Source: Zygnema cylindricum (Eukaryota; Streptophyta; Zygnematophyceae; Zygnematales; Zygnemataceae). From it: a DNA stretch of 64,000 nt. The notes below the pieces were generated by a model. That model saw only the letters and a program-made list of their open reading frames with translations, was not told the origin of the DNA and searched no databases. Position 1 is the first letter of the stretch. Each line of letters begins with the position of its first letter. Shown in pieces: positions 44,758 through 54,378 of the stretch. The translations under genes were made by a program, and so were the position numbers. The DNA is taken from positions 1 to 64,000 of the forward strand of contig JBBHKE010000882.1 of NCBI GenBank assembly GCA_037447655.1. Reading direction: 5' to 3'.

Positions 44758-47700
44758 GACTAACCGGGTCCGGTTAAAAAAAAAAAAAAAAAAAGACAAA
44801 AAAAAAGAAATTGGGGTTTTACAGGTGCCTGTGGACTATACGTGGGCGAATTCAATACTAGACGATGAGCTTCCGGGGATTGTGTCAAAATATGAGTGCG
44901 CCACGGTAAGTTATAAGAGGAGTAATACAAAAAGAGGCGTAATATGTAAAACTTGTGGTTAAAAACGTTTAAGCAATCTAATGTTCAAGATGAAAAATCA
45001 ATGTTTAAGATGAAAATCAATGTTTAATTTGAAAAATCAATGTTTAATTTGAAAAGTCGATGATAAATTTGAAAAATCAATGTTTAAGATGAAAAACCAA
45101 TGCTTAGTATTTGTTACTGTTTAGAGCCAAAAATGGGTAAGATCTTTTGTGAGTTGTTAAAACTAATAATGGTAATGGTAAATGGTTTTTGTAATTAACT
45201 AAATGGTTAAGTTTTTTGGAATTGAATTTGTATGCTCTCAAAGAATGACAACTCAATAATAGTCTTTACCAATGTCAAAACAATTTCCAACGCACTTCTA
45301 CCCAATTATCGTCTAAAATCACAATTTGTGTTTAAATCAGTAAACTGAAAGCCATAAATACTGGAACAATTAAAGATAATTTTATCATGTTGGATGTGTT
45401 AAATAAAATAGTCGGTTATTAAAGGTCATTCCTTTTAAAAGGTTAACGATCACAATATATTTTCTTAACATCAAAGTTATGATGCTGAATTTATTCAAAG
45501 AGCAAAATGTTTACAAAATTTGACTCCATTTGTATGATGAGTATTATTAGGCACTTAACTAAATAGTGTTATTAACACCACTAATTTATAATTTTGGGTC
45601 AAAAGAACACTCACTTGATAATCACTCACTCCCTCCCTTACTGACTCACTCCCTCACTCTCTCCCTCACTCACTCACTCTTCTCACACTCACTCCCTCAC
45701 TCACTCACTCACTCACTCCCTCACTCCCTCACCCACTCCCTCACTCCCCTCCCTCACTCCCTCACTCCCTCACCCAGACCCTCACTCCCTGAAATATGTT
45801 TCTTATACTCCCTGAAATATGTATCTTACACTCCCTGAAATATGTATCTTATAGCGTTGGGAATTATACTTTTTTGCAGAAAATATCTTCTGCATTGGCG
45901 GATGCCACTGAAGTCCCAAAAACATCTGATGTCCTCGACACTCCCCCTTCCCAAAAAAAGACAGAGGAAGAAGAAAAAAAGCCTCTCCCTTCCTCCTCCG
46001 AGCTTCCACCTCCTCCCACTTCCGAACCAGAGAAAACCTCACCCATTACGTCGTCAGATCCTCCTCCTCCTCCTCCTCCTTCTCCTCCTCTTCCTCCTCC
46101 CACTCCTCCTCCCACTCCTCCACCAACTACTCACGTTAAAAAATACCCATTTTACTTAGCAAATAAGCCCATTTTTGCTAACGAAAAGTTAGAAGTAACC
46201 AATAAATATACGGGAAAAGTGGAGGCAATATGTGCTTTGGCGGATACAGAGACAATAGAGAGAGCCATTGAGGCTTCAGTGAAAGCGACAAAATCCATGG
46301 CGGCCATGGCGAGTTTTGAGAGGAAGGCGGTTTTGGAGAAGGTGGTGGATGAGGTGAAGGGAAGGTTCGAGGAATTTGCCCAATCGCTGTGTCTCGAGGC
46401 GGGGAAGCCGATAAAGTGAGAGGGAGGGAGAGGGAGGGAGGAGGAGAGGGAGAGGGAGGGAAGAGGAGGGAGGGAGGGAGGGAAGAAAAGTGTGGGAAAA
46501 ACCCCTGAGGGAGAGAGGGAGGGAGGGAGTTCCAAGGGGGAGGCGTTGGACTGGAGAAAGGAATAAGGAATAATGGAAGGAAATCAGGACATGGTGGAAG
46601 AATGGAAAAGATAGAGTGTGAGAATGTGATTTCCAGGGGATCAAGAGGAAATAGGGGAGGAGGGGAAGGAAAAAAGATGGGCGGACTGCTTTAAGGCAGG
46701 ATGGGAGTAAGGAGACTCTTTTTATAAGGTTTCCAAATATATTGAAAAGAGGGCAAGGAATGTTAAGGAAGCGGGAGAGAACAGTTACAAGAAATAACTT
46801 TTTTTTTTTTATCGGTTCATCCATTTTTGGACTAGTGGGCTCCACACTACATAAGGTCTGTGTGGTTTTTTGTAGTCAATAAGTTCATTTGTTTTATCAC
46901 TTACAAATATTATGATAAGAGAGTTTATTACTGCAGATAAGTTCATTTGTTTTATCACCTACAAATACCATAATACGAGTATGGAGTATAGGGTTATTTT
47001 TTACTGCGAATAAGTTCATTTGTTTTATCACTTACAAATACCATAATAAGAGTATGGAGTATTATTTATTACTGCATTTGTACCACATACTCTGCAAGAA
47101 TATTTTTCCGTACCACATTGCCCATCGTTATTAGCCTTTAAGGATTTATTAGTGTTGATGCGAAATTATAATATATAAAATACTAGTTTAGTGCAAGGAG
47201 ACGAGGTAGATTCTAGTCCCCTCCCTTAAATAGTGTGGTTAACACTTTTATTTTATGATCGTCGGCCAGAAAAAACCTCGACCGAATAAGTGTTTATTAA
47301 CTTAAATAGCTATGACCAGTGTAATGTGCATTAGCAATACTTATTTGCTTTTTGAAAAACTTATAAACTCATCCACACTAATAATGGTTAACTGTGTAGT
47401 TTCCGGTTTCCTATGTGGCCAAAGATGATAGAAAGTTCTCAAAAAGCGTAGATACAAAGGAAAAAACATAAGCGGGTCGTGTTTTTTGTACATTTTTATA
47501 CACCTAAGACCTTATTTGACGGCAAAGTAATATTCAACCATTAGTTTTTGCGGTAACGCTTTTATAGGATGGTTCCAAATGGGTATTATGCAGATATGGT
47601 GAATTTGCGCCTTCCGATATTTCCGAACGAGCGAAAGGCTATCAGTCTCTGGTGGGTGAGGAGGGATAAAGATAGAGGGATAAAACTAGAGGAGGGATCA

Positions 47701-50700
47701 AACTAGAGGAGGGATAAAGAAAAGAGGGATAAAGATAGAGGGAAAAAGATAGAGGAGGGATAAAGATAAGAGGAGGAATAAAGATAAGAGGGATAAAAGC
47801 TAGAGGAGGGATAAAGGTAGAGGAGGGATAAAGATAAGAGGAGGGATAAAGTAGAGGAGGGATAAAAATGGAGGGATGAAAATGGAGGAGGGATAAAGTA
47901 GAGGAGGGATAAAAATAGAGGAGGGATAAAAATAGAGGAGGGATAAAGATAAACGACGGATAAAAATGAAGGAATAAAGTAGAGGAGGGGATAAAAATAG
48001 AGGAGGGATAAAGGTTGTGCGACTTTAGTATAGTATTTGTTCAAATTGTATGGTGAGGAGAGAAAGGGTGTCTTCTGGGATTTTAATTTTGTTGTTTGTT
48101 TTTGAAGTCATTATAGTTTTTGGCGCTTTGCAGGTTCGCCGTTTTCCTATTGGGCCAATCAGTATGGTCAGCCCTTTCAACTTCCCTCTCAATCTTGTAA
48201 GTTCCCTTATGGAAATTTCCGGGGAAAAATTGAACCAAAATCATCATTAGTTACACTTCTAACCACTACTGTGTTCTGTTAAGAATTTCAATTAACCGAA
48301 AAAAAAACACTCGTTTAAACAACAGTAGTATAGTGGTTTAAATAACAGTAGTTTAAACAACACTCGCTTATACGACACTCGTTAAAAAAACACTCGTTCA
48401 AACAACACTCGTGTAAACAACACTCGTGTAAACAACACTCGTGTAAACAACACTTGTGTAAACAACACTCGTGTAAACAACACTCGTGTAAACAACACTC
48501 GTGTAAACAACACTCGTGTAAACAACACTCGTGTAAACAACACTCGTGTAACCAACACTCGTGTAAACAACACTCGTGTAAACAACACTCGTGTAAACGA
48601 CTCTTGTTTAAACAAAACTACTTTTAAACGGCGGCTCATCTCCTTCGGTCTTTTACTATCCATTATGTGCTTTTGTTAGATACATTTTCCATCTTGTGTC
48701 ATATTAAATATCATATATGTATAATGTCATCCTATGCTTTTTTGATAAATGCAGGCTGCCCATAAAATTGCACCAGCAATCGCGGCTGGTTGTCCCTTTG
48801 TGATGAAACCCGCTAGGTACAAATGCCTCTCCTTCTTCCCCTCTCTCTCTCTCTCTCCCTCTTTCTCTCTCCCCCTCGCCCTCTCCCTCTCTCTCCCTCT
48901 CCCTCTCCCTCTCCCTCTCTCTTCTTCTTCTTCTCTTCTATGTCGTTTACCTTTTTGTTTTCTTCTCTCCCTTATCCTTCTCCCTCTTATCATTCCTCTC
49001 CGTCCCTTGCCAGTCTTAACCCCACTATCAATGCTACTCGCTTGTCTCTCCTCCCTCACCTTTCCATAGTTGTAGCCATGTTCTCCCATGCAGAGGAATC
49101 TCGAAACAAGTTTTGCGAGAGAGGGAGGGAGAGGGAAGAGGGAAGAAGGACAGTGAGGGAGAGAGAGGGAGAGTGAGAGAGAGTGAGAGGGAAGGAGGGG
49201 GAAGAGGGAGAGGGAGAGGAGAAGAGGGGAGAGAGGGAGTGTGAGGGAGAGGGGGACGGCGAGGGAAGAGGGAAGTGGGAGAGGGAGGGCGAGAGGGAAG
49301 AGGGAAAGGGAGCGGAAGAGGGGAAGAGGGAGAGGGAGAGGAGAAGAGGGGAGAAGGAGAGGGGAGAGGGAGAGGGAAGAGGGAAGAGGGGAGAGGGAGA
49401 GAGGGAGAGGGATGGAAGAGGGAGAGGAAGAGGGAGGGAGAGGAAGAGGGAGAGGGAGGGAGAGGGATGGAGAGGGAGAGGGAGGGAGAGGGAGAGAGAG
49501 GGAGAGGGAGAGGAGAAGAGGAAAGAGGGGAGAGGGGGAGGGAGAAGGGAGAGGGGGAGGGAGAAGGAAGAGGGAAGAAGGGAGAGGGAAGAGGGAAAGG
49601 GAGGGAAGAGGGAGAGTAAGAGGGAAGCGGGACGAGGGAGAGTGAGGGAGAGTGAGAGAGGAGGGGGAAGAGGGAGAGAGGAAGAGGGAAGAGGGGAGAG
49701 GGAGAGGGGATAGAGGGAGAGTGTGGGGGAGAGGGGTAGGGTGAGGGAAGAGGGAAGAGGGAGAGGGAAGAGGGAAGAGGGAGAGGGAGGGCGAGAGGGA
49801 AGAGGGAAGAGGGAGGAGAGGGAAGAGGGAGAGTGGGGGAAGAAGGACGAGGGAGAGGGAGGGGGAGAGGGGAGTGGAGAGAGGGGAGAGAGGAGAGGGA
49901 AGAGGGAGAGGGAAGATGGAGAGGGAGAGGGAGGGAGGGAGGGATGGAGAGGGGGAGGGAGATGGAGAGAGAGAGAGAGTGGGAGAAGGAGAGGAGGGGG
50001 AGGAGGAGAGAACCAACTGGCATACTTCTTTTTGACCCTTTTTGAAATTTCTCTTTTCAGTCGTACTCCTATTGGAGCTCTCCTTCTCGGCGATATCCTC
50101 TCCCGCTGTTCCCTCCCTGAGGGAGGTTTCTCTATCCTCCCGTGTTCTCGGGACGGAGCCGATCTCTTCACTACAGACGAACGATTCAAACTTCTTTCCT
50201 TTACCGGCTCTCCAAGTGTACGGTGAAATGATTTTTTCCCCACCTAGTTCTTTGAAATAAAGTCTCCTTTCAATTCTCAAACGGCGTATAATTTATTTTT
50301 ATTTGCCCATTTTCTCTGACACGAGTCTCCTTTCAATTCTCTCAAACAGTGTATATTTTCATAATTGATTGGGTTCCGGTAAATAAACGATGATTGTGGA
50401 GTTTTGGTTCGTTGCTGTGTAGTTTACAACAAAACATTGTGATCATCGGTATGGATCTGTTGTAGCGATTAATTTTCTATTATGAAAGTATACAAATTTA
50501 TGTATCCCTTTTATTGTATTTCTATTTATGTTTTCGGTTGGCGGTTTGGGTTCGGGCAGGTCGGATGGGCTATGAAGGAGAGGGCAGGAAAGAAGAAAGT
50601 GGTTTTGGAATTAGGAGGAAATGCCGCTTGTGTGGTGGAAGTACGCTTCTCAACTCATTAAAAAGAAAAAATTAAATGGGGATGACATGGGGATAAAACG

Positions 50701-52959
50701 GGGACAAGATGGGTGTGGAACGGGGATGGAACGGGGATAAAACGGGGATTAAACGGGGAAAAACGGGGATTAAACGGGGAAAAACGGGGAAAAAACGGGG
50801 ATAAGACGAGGATGAGACAGGGATGTGAGGGAATTTGGAATTTTCTTTATGCGAACGAGTCTCCGGATTTTCTGACTCCTGATTTATTTTCTTTCTCTGA
50901 CTCAATTGCCTTTTCCGTTTTTCGTCTCGCAGGATATTGTGCCTGATTTGAAAACTGTCGTCGACAGATTATCTTTTGGGGCATTCTATCAAAGTGGGCA
51001 GTCTTGTATCAGTGTTCAACGAGTGTACATTCGTAAGGTGAGCTGGTTTACTGGAATGCAAATTTGTTAATTGTACTATTTTACTTTGGTTCTCTGTGGA
51101 CTGTTTAATCATGTTGTACACTTATTGTGGTATTTCTACTTTGTTTCTCCATGCACGGTTGCATCATATTTAGACCTTGATAATGATATTTTTTACTTTA
51201 GTCCTCCATGGACAGTTTCAACATATTTGGGCATTGATAGGGATATTCTTACTTTTGGTTCTCCATGGGCAGTTTCATCATATTTGGACAGAAGGGTGTT
51301 CTTCAAAAAGCTGACATGACAATTTCTTGCTATGAATTGCTTAATTTTTTTTACCGCAGGAGCTTTATGATGAAGTGAAGGAAGCACTGGTTGAGAAGGT
51401 GTCGTCTTTGAAAAAGGTAATGGGAACTTGACTTCCATGAAAACCTGAAATCTTGTCTGAAACTTGGTCAGCAAAATTGTCGGTTTATCGGAAAATCTTA
51501 TAAACATTGACTGAGTTATCCTTCAGTTCCATAGGTGGGCTAAACCTTCACGCCGTGCTTGACTGTGGGATTGACACGTGGATACAGGGAGACCCATTCG
51601 ATGAAAGTACCTTCATTGGTCCCCTCATCGCCGAATCTGAAGCAAAACGTGTCGAAAAATGGGTTCAACGAGCAGTGGAAAATGGAGCAAAGTAAGGACT
51701 TGTTGGTGCCTCGAATCCTTGTTGGAGCTTTAATTATCATTGTTATGATGAAATGTTATTTGCGGATGGTCAAAACTCCTATGTGTGTGTGTGTGTGTGT
51801 TTTTTGAGGACACTTAACTGATACTGGTTTTCAATCAGGATCCTGTGTGGCGGAACTCGTGACGGAGTATTCTATGATGCGACAGTTTTAGAAGATGTTG
51901 ATCCTTCCATGGAGGTTCGTATATTCATGTCTCAATACCATGCTGATTAATTATTGATTTCGACATTATTCTGTACATTTTGAGTTTTCATCAGCCAGGT
52001 TATGATAGCATTCAAATTAATACTGGAGCGTTGTGATTTTCTGAACAAACAAGGCATTCAAGGTATTCAGTTTTATGACTGTTACAATTTACGACATCAT
52101 CTGTTTTTTGACAATTTGTACGATCTGAAGCGTCTGATGACGTTCGTTAAATAGTTATGCATCTCTTTCTCTTGTCTTTAATTCAGGTACATTCGGAGGA
52201 GGTTTTTGGACCTGTGGTGGTCCTTGTGCCCTACAGTAATTTCCGGGAAGTTGTTGAAGAGGTCAACCAATCAAAATTTGGACTTCAAGCCGGTTTGTTT
52301 ACAACAGACCTCAACAAGGCGTTCTATGCTTTTGAGCAATTGGAAGTGGGAGGAGTTTGTATCAATGAAGTCCCCAGCATGCGTATCGACTCACAGGTAC
52401 AGTGTATTCAACTTTGACAAAAGACATCAAATACATGAGAGAAGAAGAGACCAGAAATGATTGTGAGGGGATATCTGCATGTAAAATGTTTCGAGATTTG
52501 AAGGTTATAAGTGAACAAGAGTAGTTTTGGCAACCTTGGTTACAAGTACACGCCCATCTCTATTAGATTTCATCGCTCTAACTTTAGCGAGTGTTTTTTT
52601 AAATCAAAATCCTAAAATAGTGTTAATAACATTCTAAATTAGTGTTAATAATATTAGTTAGTGAAGTGGCGCACAATGAGCAACGTGATGATACATAATC
52701 TAGAGTAGCTAATCCCAATAAAGTGTTAACATTAATAATTCACTAACTCTAATAGCGATGGACGGTTTAGTGTACTTAACAAAACAAAACAAAACAAGAA
52801 AAAACAAAACTGAAAAACCTATTGGTGGGATTATTGGTGCAGCCATACGGGGGCTTAAAAGACTCCGGTTTGGGTCGAGAAGGAATCCGGTATGCCATGG
52901 AAGATATGATGGAGTTACGAGTGATGATGATGCGAAATGTCGGTCAATTGAATAACTAG
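37157..52959 (+). CDS. Fusion of acetolactate-synthase-type ThDP enzyme and aldehyde dehydrogenase
   Basis: Twenty-nine exons with matching phases: 37157-37221, 37826-38051, 38624-38677, 38854-38892, 39305-39579, 39879-39949, 40162-40291, 40648-40720, 41215-41307, 41777-41865, 42187-42227, 42387-42421, 42865-43011, 43545-43651, 43956-44003, 44124-44223, 44825-44905, 45880-46415, 47594-47651, 48134-48196, 48755-48816, 50061-50217, 50560-50640, 50933-51037, 51360-51416, 51588-51691, 51839-51914, 52187-52396, 52843-52959 (TAG). They total 3300 bases, 1099 residues. Residues 1-558 are a ThDP enzyme: Glu52 in TRHEQAAGFMAA, GPGATN, GDGG at 437-440, NDNAFGMI at 464. A Pro/Glu/Ser linker (559-646) leads to an ALDH (647-1099): SPFNFPLNL, KPAS, FTGSPS, ELGGN (Glu867), GQSCIS (Cys902), EEVFGP, PYGGLKDSGLGREG. 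About 25 residues normal in ALDHs are missing between exons 18 and 19. The substrate is unknown; channelling of an aldehyde product to the ALDH is inference. No N-terminal transit peptide is evident. Confidence 0.88.
37222..37825 (+). repeat. Intron 1 minisatellite copying the exon 2 acceptor
   Basis: From about 37,468 the intron holds four to five degenerate units, each with AATCAGGTATACAT..ATTCAAAACCATTCAT. The true exon 2 boundary (AGTCAGGTACATATTCGGCATTCC) fits the same pattern. The units therefore look like tandem copies of the splice acceptor and first exon bases. Confidence 0.7.
38446..38612 (+). repeat. Intron 2 minisatellite (GGTGGATAATTA type)
   Basis: About six loose copies of a ~25-base unit, TTTGGTGGATAATTAGTCCA, ending just before exon 3. 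Confidence 0.7.
39137..39249. repeat. Dispersed ~110-base repeat, copy 1 (intron 4)
   Basis: Shares a long similar stretch with 52653-52769 in the last intron of the same gene: TTAGTTAAGTGG, AATGAGC, GTAGCTAAT, TTAATAATTCA and AGCGATGGAC occur in the same order and spacing. It may be a small non-autonomous transposon; I cannot name a family. Confidence 0.6.
40030..40161 (+). repeat. Duplicated exon 7 acceptor in intron 6
   Basis: GTATACAGAATCCCATCCCATGTGAGT at 40051-40077 repeats the acceptor and first exon bases of exon 7 (GTACAGAATCCCATCCC at 40156-40172) and is followed by a donor-like GTGAGT. It could be a decoy microexon of 13 bases. Confidence 0.65.
40455..40612 (+). repeat. GTAACAGATA minisatellite, intron 7
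   Basis: About 14 copies of a 10-11-base unit (GTAACAGATA / GTAACAGGTG). Confidence 0.85.
40694..41055 (+). repeat. Three tandem units starting with a copy of the exon 8 end
   Basis: Units begin near 40694 (the true exon end, GACAATGTTTATTTCCCACAG), 40822 and 40932. Each has that sequence followed by CTCTCTCCCTATCTCTC, a CATCTGGTAG-like motif, and GAAAAG..AGAAAC. The third unit carries an expanded (CT)n (about 40953-41005). Confidence 0.75.
41535..41776 (+). repeat. Tandem duplication in intron 9
   Basis: AGACTAATTACTGTGGGAGG and the following ~100 bases occur twice (about 41547-41660 and 41661-41760). The second copy ends at the exon 10 acceptor. Confidence 0.7.
41985..42130 (+). repeat. 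(CT)n microsatellite, intron 10
   Basis: About 75 bases of pure CT repeat followed by impure CT-rich sequence up to 42130. Confidence 0.95.
43035..43280 (+). repeat. Intron 13 minisatellite (GAATACTTATGAATACT type)
   Basis: Degenerate copies of a ~10-base unit GAATACTTNT / CTCATGAATA in the intron after exon 13. A GTTA tetranucleotide run follows at about 43447-43503. Confidence 0.8.
44500..44805 (+). repeat. Microsatellites in intron 16
   Basis: A (GATA)n run at about 44510-44533, then poly-A stretches at about 44686-44697, 44720-44755 and 44775-44800, separated by short copies of GACTAACGGTGTCG-like sequence. The exon 17 acceptor is immediately downstream. Confidence 0.9.
45610..45865 (+). 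repeat. CTCACTCC and CTCCCTGAAATATGT minisatellites, intron 17
   Basis: A (CACTCCCT)n tract (about 45620-45790) followed by three copies of a 27-base unit CTCCCTGAAATATGTATCTTA, ending just before the exon 18 acceptor. Confidence 0.85.
46418..46535 (+). repeat. Purine-rich (GGGA)n tract, start of intron 18
   Basis: GAGGGAGGGAGAGG repeats directly downstream of the exon 18 donor GTGAGA. Confidence 0.85.
46870..47095 (+). repeat. Three tandem ~72-base units, intron 18
   Basis: Each unit has AATAAGTTCATTTGTTTTAT CAC(T/C)TACAAATA and ATTACTGC. Starts are near 46877, 46938 and 47009. Confidence 0.8.
47655..48013 (+). repeat. Purine-rich minisatellite, intron 19
   Basis: About 17 copies of a ~20-base unit GAGGAGGGATAAAGATAGA, beginning immediately after the exon 19 donor. 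Strongly strand-biased (almost no C or T besides the T in GATAA). Confidence 0.9.
48311..48622 (+). repeat. 15-base minisatellite, intron 20
   Basis: About 18 units of AACAACACTCGTGTA, nearly perfect in the centre (48415-48595), degenerate at the edges. Confidence 0.95.
48836..50008. repeat. CT tract followed by a ~900-base polypurine tract, intron 21
   Basis: 48836-48935 is CT-rich. 49112-50008 is almost pure purine, made of GAGGGAGAGGGAAGAGG-like units. The whole lies between exons 21 and 22 of the fusion gene. Such mirror-like purine tracts can form triplex (H-DNA) structures. Confidence 0.95.
50675..50828 (+). repeat. GGGGATAAAAC minisatellite, intron 23
   Basis: About twelve copies of an 11-12-base unit ACGGGGATAAA / ACGGGGATTAA. 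Confidence 0.9.
51078..51300 (+). repeat. Four ~60-base tandem units, intron 24
   Basis: Each has TACTTTGGTTCTCCATGGAC..GTTTCATCATATTTGGAC with changes (near 51079, 51139, 51200, 51252). Confidence 0.8.
52653..52769. repeat. Dispersed ~110-base repeat, copy 2 (last intron)
   Basis: Partner of 39137-39249. About three quarters of positions seem to agree by eye; shared blocks include AATGAGC, GTAGCTAAT, TTAATAATTCA and AGCGATGGAC. Confidence 0.6.
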
Positions 52960-54114
52960 TCTCATCCATTATTCATACATAAATAAATCCGTTGATTAAC
53001 GGATTTATCGGCCTTGACAAAACCTATGTTTTCATTAGCCTTGTAAGAATAAATTTTTGTCAGTAAGTAATACATGTAGTCGTGGCATTTGGTCAATGTA
53101 ACATATATATCTCACTACTTTTTCCAAGCTTGAAAGTACATGCCTCTTTGCAATATACATTTGCATAGGTTATGGACTTATGGGTAAGGTAACCGAGGGG
53201 CTACATGTTACTTTTTATTTCTTATAAGGTATTTTTTTCGGTTCTTGTAAAACATTGTCGGTCAGTAATGTTTCAAGGTTCTATGCAGGTTTTTAACTTT
53301 TAGGTCTTGGGAGGTACCAAGAGGATCATAATTTTTCATACTTTTTATATTCAAATATAAATTTTTGTATTTTGTTCAATATTTGACTCTCAATTTTTGA
53401 TTACCAAATTGCTGGAATTGCCCATAATATCTGATGACCTTGAAGCATGTTGAAATATTATCACTCTTTAAAAGGTGACTGAAGGAATTGGTTACACTCT
53501 TTAATAGGTGACTGAAGGAATTAGTTATTCACCATTTACTTTTTTTTTGTGCTCTTTTTTTTGCTCTTTTTTACATGCTTTCCTCCGAGTATATGTCGAT
53601 CTTGAAAATGTTATGTGACAAGTATTGAAACTTTCAAATGTTGATCTTATTTCTGTAACGAAACGAAAATCGATATTTATCGATATTTTAAAACAATGGT
53701 TCCCGGGGAAGTCTCTACCAGAGTACGAATCTAAATTAACAAAATAAGATTCTAAGTAAAAAAAACGGGCAAATAGTTCCTTACGGATAGTTTACAAACC
53801 TAAAGTACATTGAGGGGAATCAGGAGTTTAAAAACTTCCACTAACAGAAAAAATCTAGTGTATTTCTACAAGTATTGGTAAAATGAATCGTACTTTATAA
53901 CTAGGTGAACACAAAGTTGTTCAACTTTTAATGAAAAAAAAAACTTTCTTTTGTCTTTTACTTTTAACAGATGAAACTTGGTGTTCATTTATGTTTTATC
54001 CATTTCACTGAAATAACTTGCCATACTTTGTTGAAAAATGACACATTTTGTGTTTAGAAAATGGCTTTATTCAATATATCCATTATGTACTTTGTTATAT
54101 GTTTGCCTCAAAGT
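52960..54114. other. Downstream region of the fusion gene
   Basis: AT-rich 3' UTR and spacer. A short duplication (ACTCTTTAATAGGTGACTGAAGGAATTRGTTA, about 53462-53530, two copies) is visible. No coding potential. Confidence 0.5.
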
Positions 54115-54378
54115 AATAAATTTTACATTTATCTATATGTCAATTTATTCTTAATGACAAATCAACTAAACTATAGGAACTTAAATGATGTTTGATTTTC
54201 ATTATTAGCTTCTCCCCCCCCTCCCCCCTCCCTCCCCCCTCCCTCACCTCCTCTCATAACTCCACTTTCTTCATAGTAAAATACAAAATAATCGACTAGA
54301 TATAATACATAAAATATTCATTCGTATTTAACTAGGAGACATTCCACTAGTATTTAAATTCGGCCAATGATCATTCGC
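54115..54378. repeat. Direct repeat, copy 1
   Basis: About 260 bases similar to 55997-56268, with the order ATCTATATGTCAATTTATTC, a C-rich stretch (54212-54250), TAGATATAATA, ATTCGTATTTAACTAGG, CCAATGAT. The two copies lie ~1.88 kb apart in the same orientation. Confidence 0.7.

Noticed and set aside
45803-46115. Glycine-rich minus-strand frames
   Set aside because: Antisense of the proline codons in the linker of the fusion protein.
48311-48622. CRISPR-like array of short regular repeats
   Set aside because: Units are 15 bases with no unique spacers and no cas genes; it is a minisatellite in an intron of a eukaryotic gene.
49183-50226. Glu/Arg/Gly-rich plus-strand frames
   Set aside because: Same polypurine tract read in other frames; the last part merges with the real exon at 50061-50217, which explains its length.
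48727-50280. 517-codon minus-strand frame rich in Ser, Leu and Pro (and 329/395-codon frames overlapping it)
   Set aside because: These are translations of the pyrimidine strand of a polypurine tract inside an intron of the + strand gene. The composition is purely that of the repeat.
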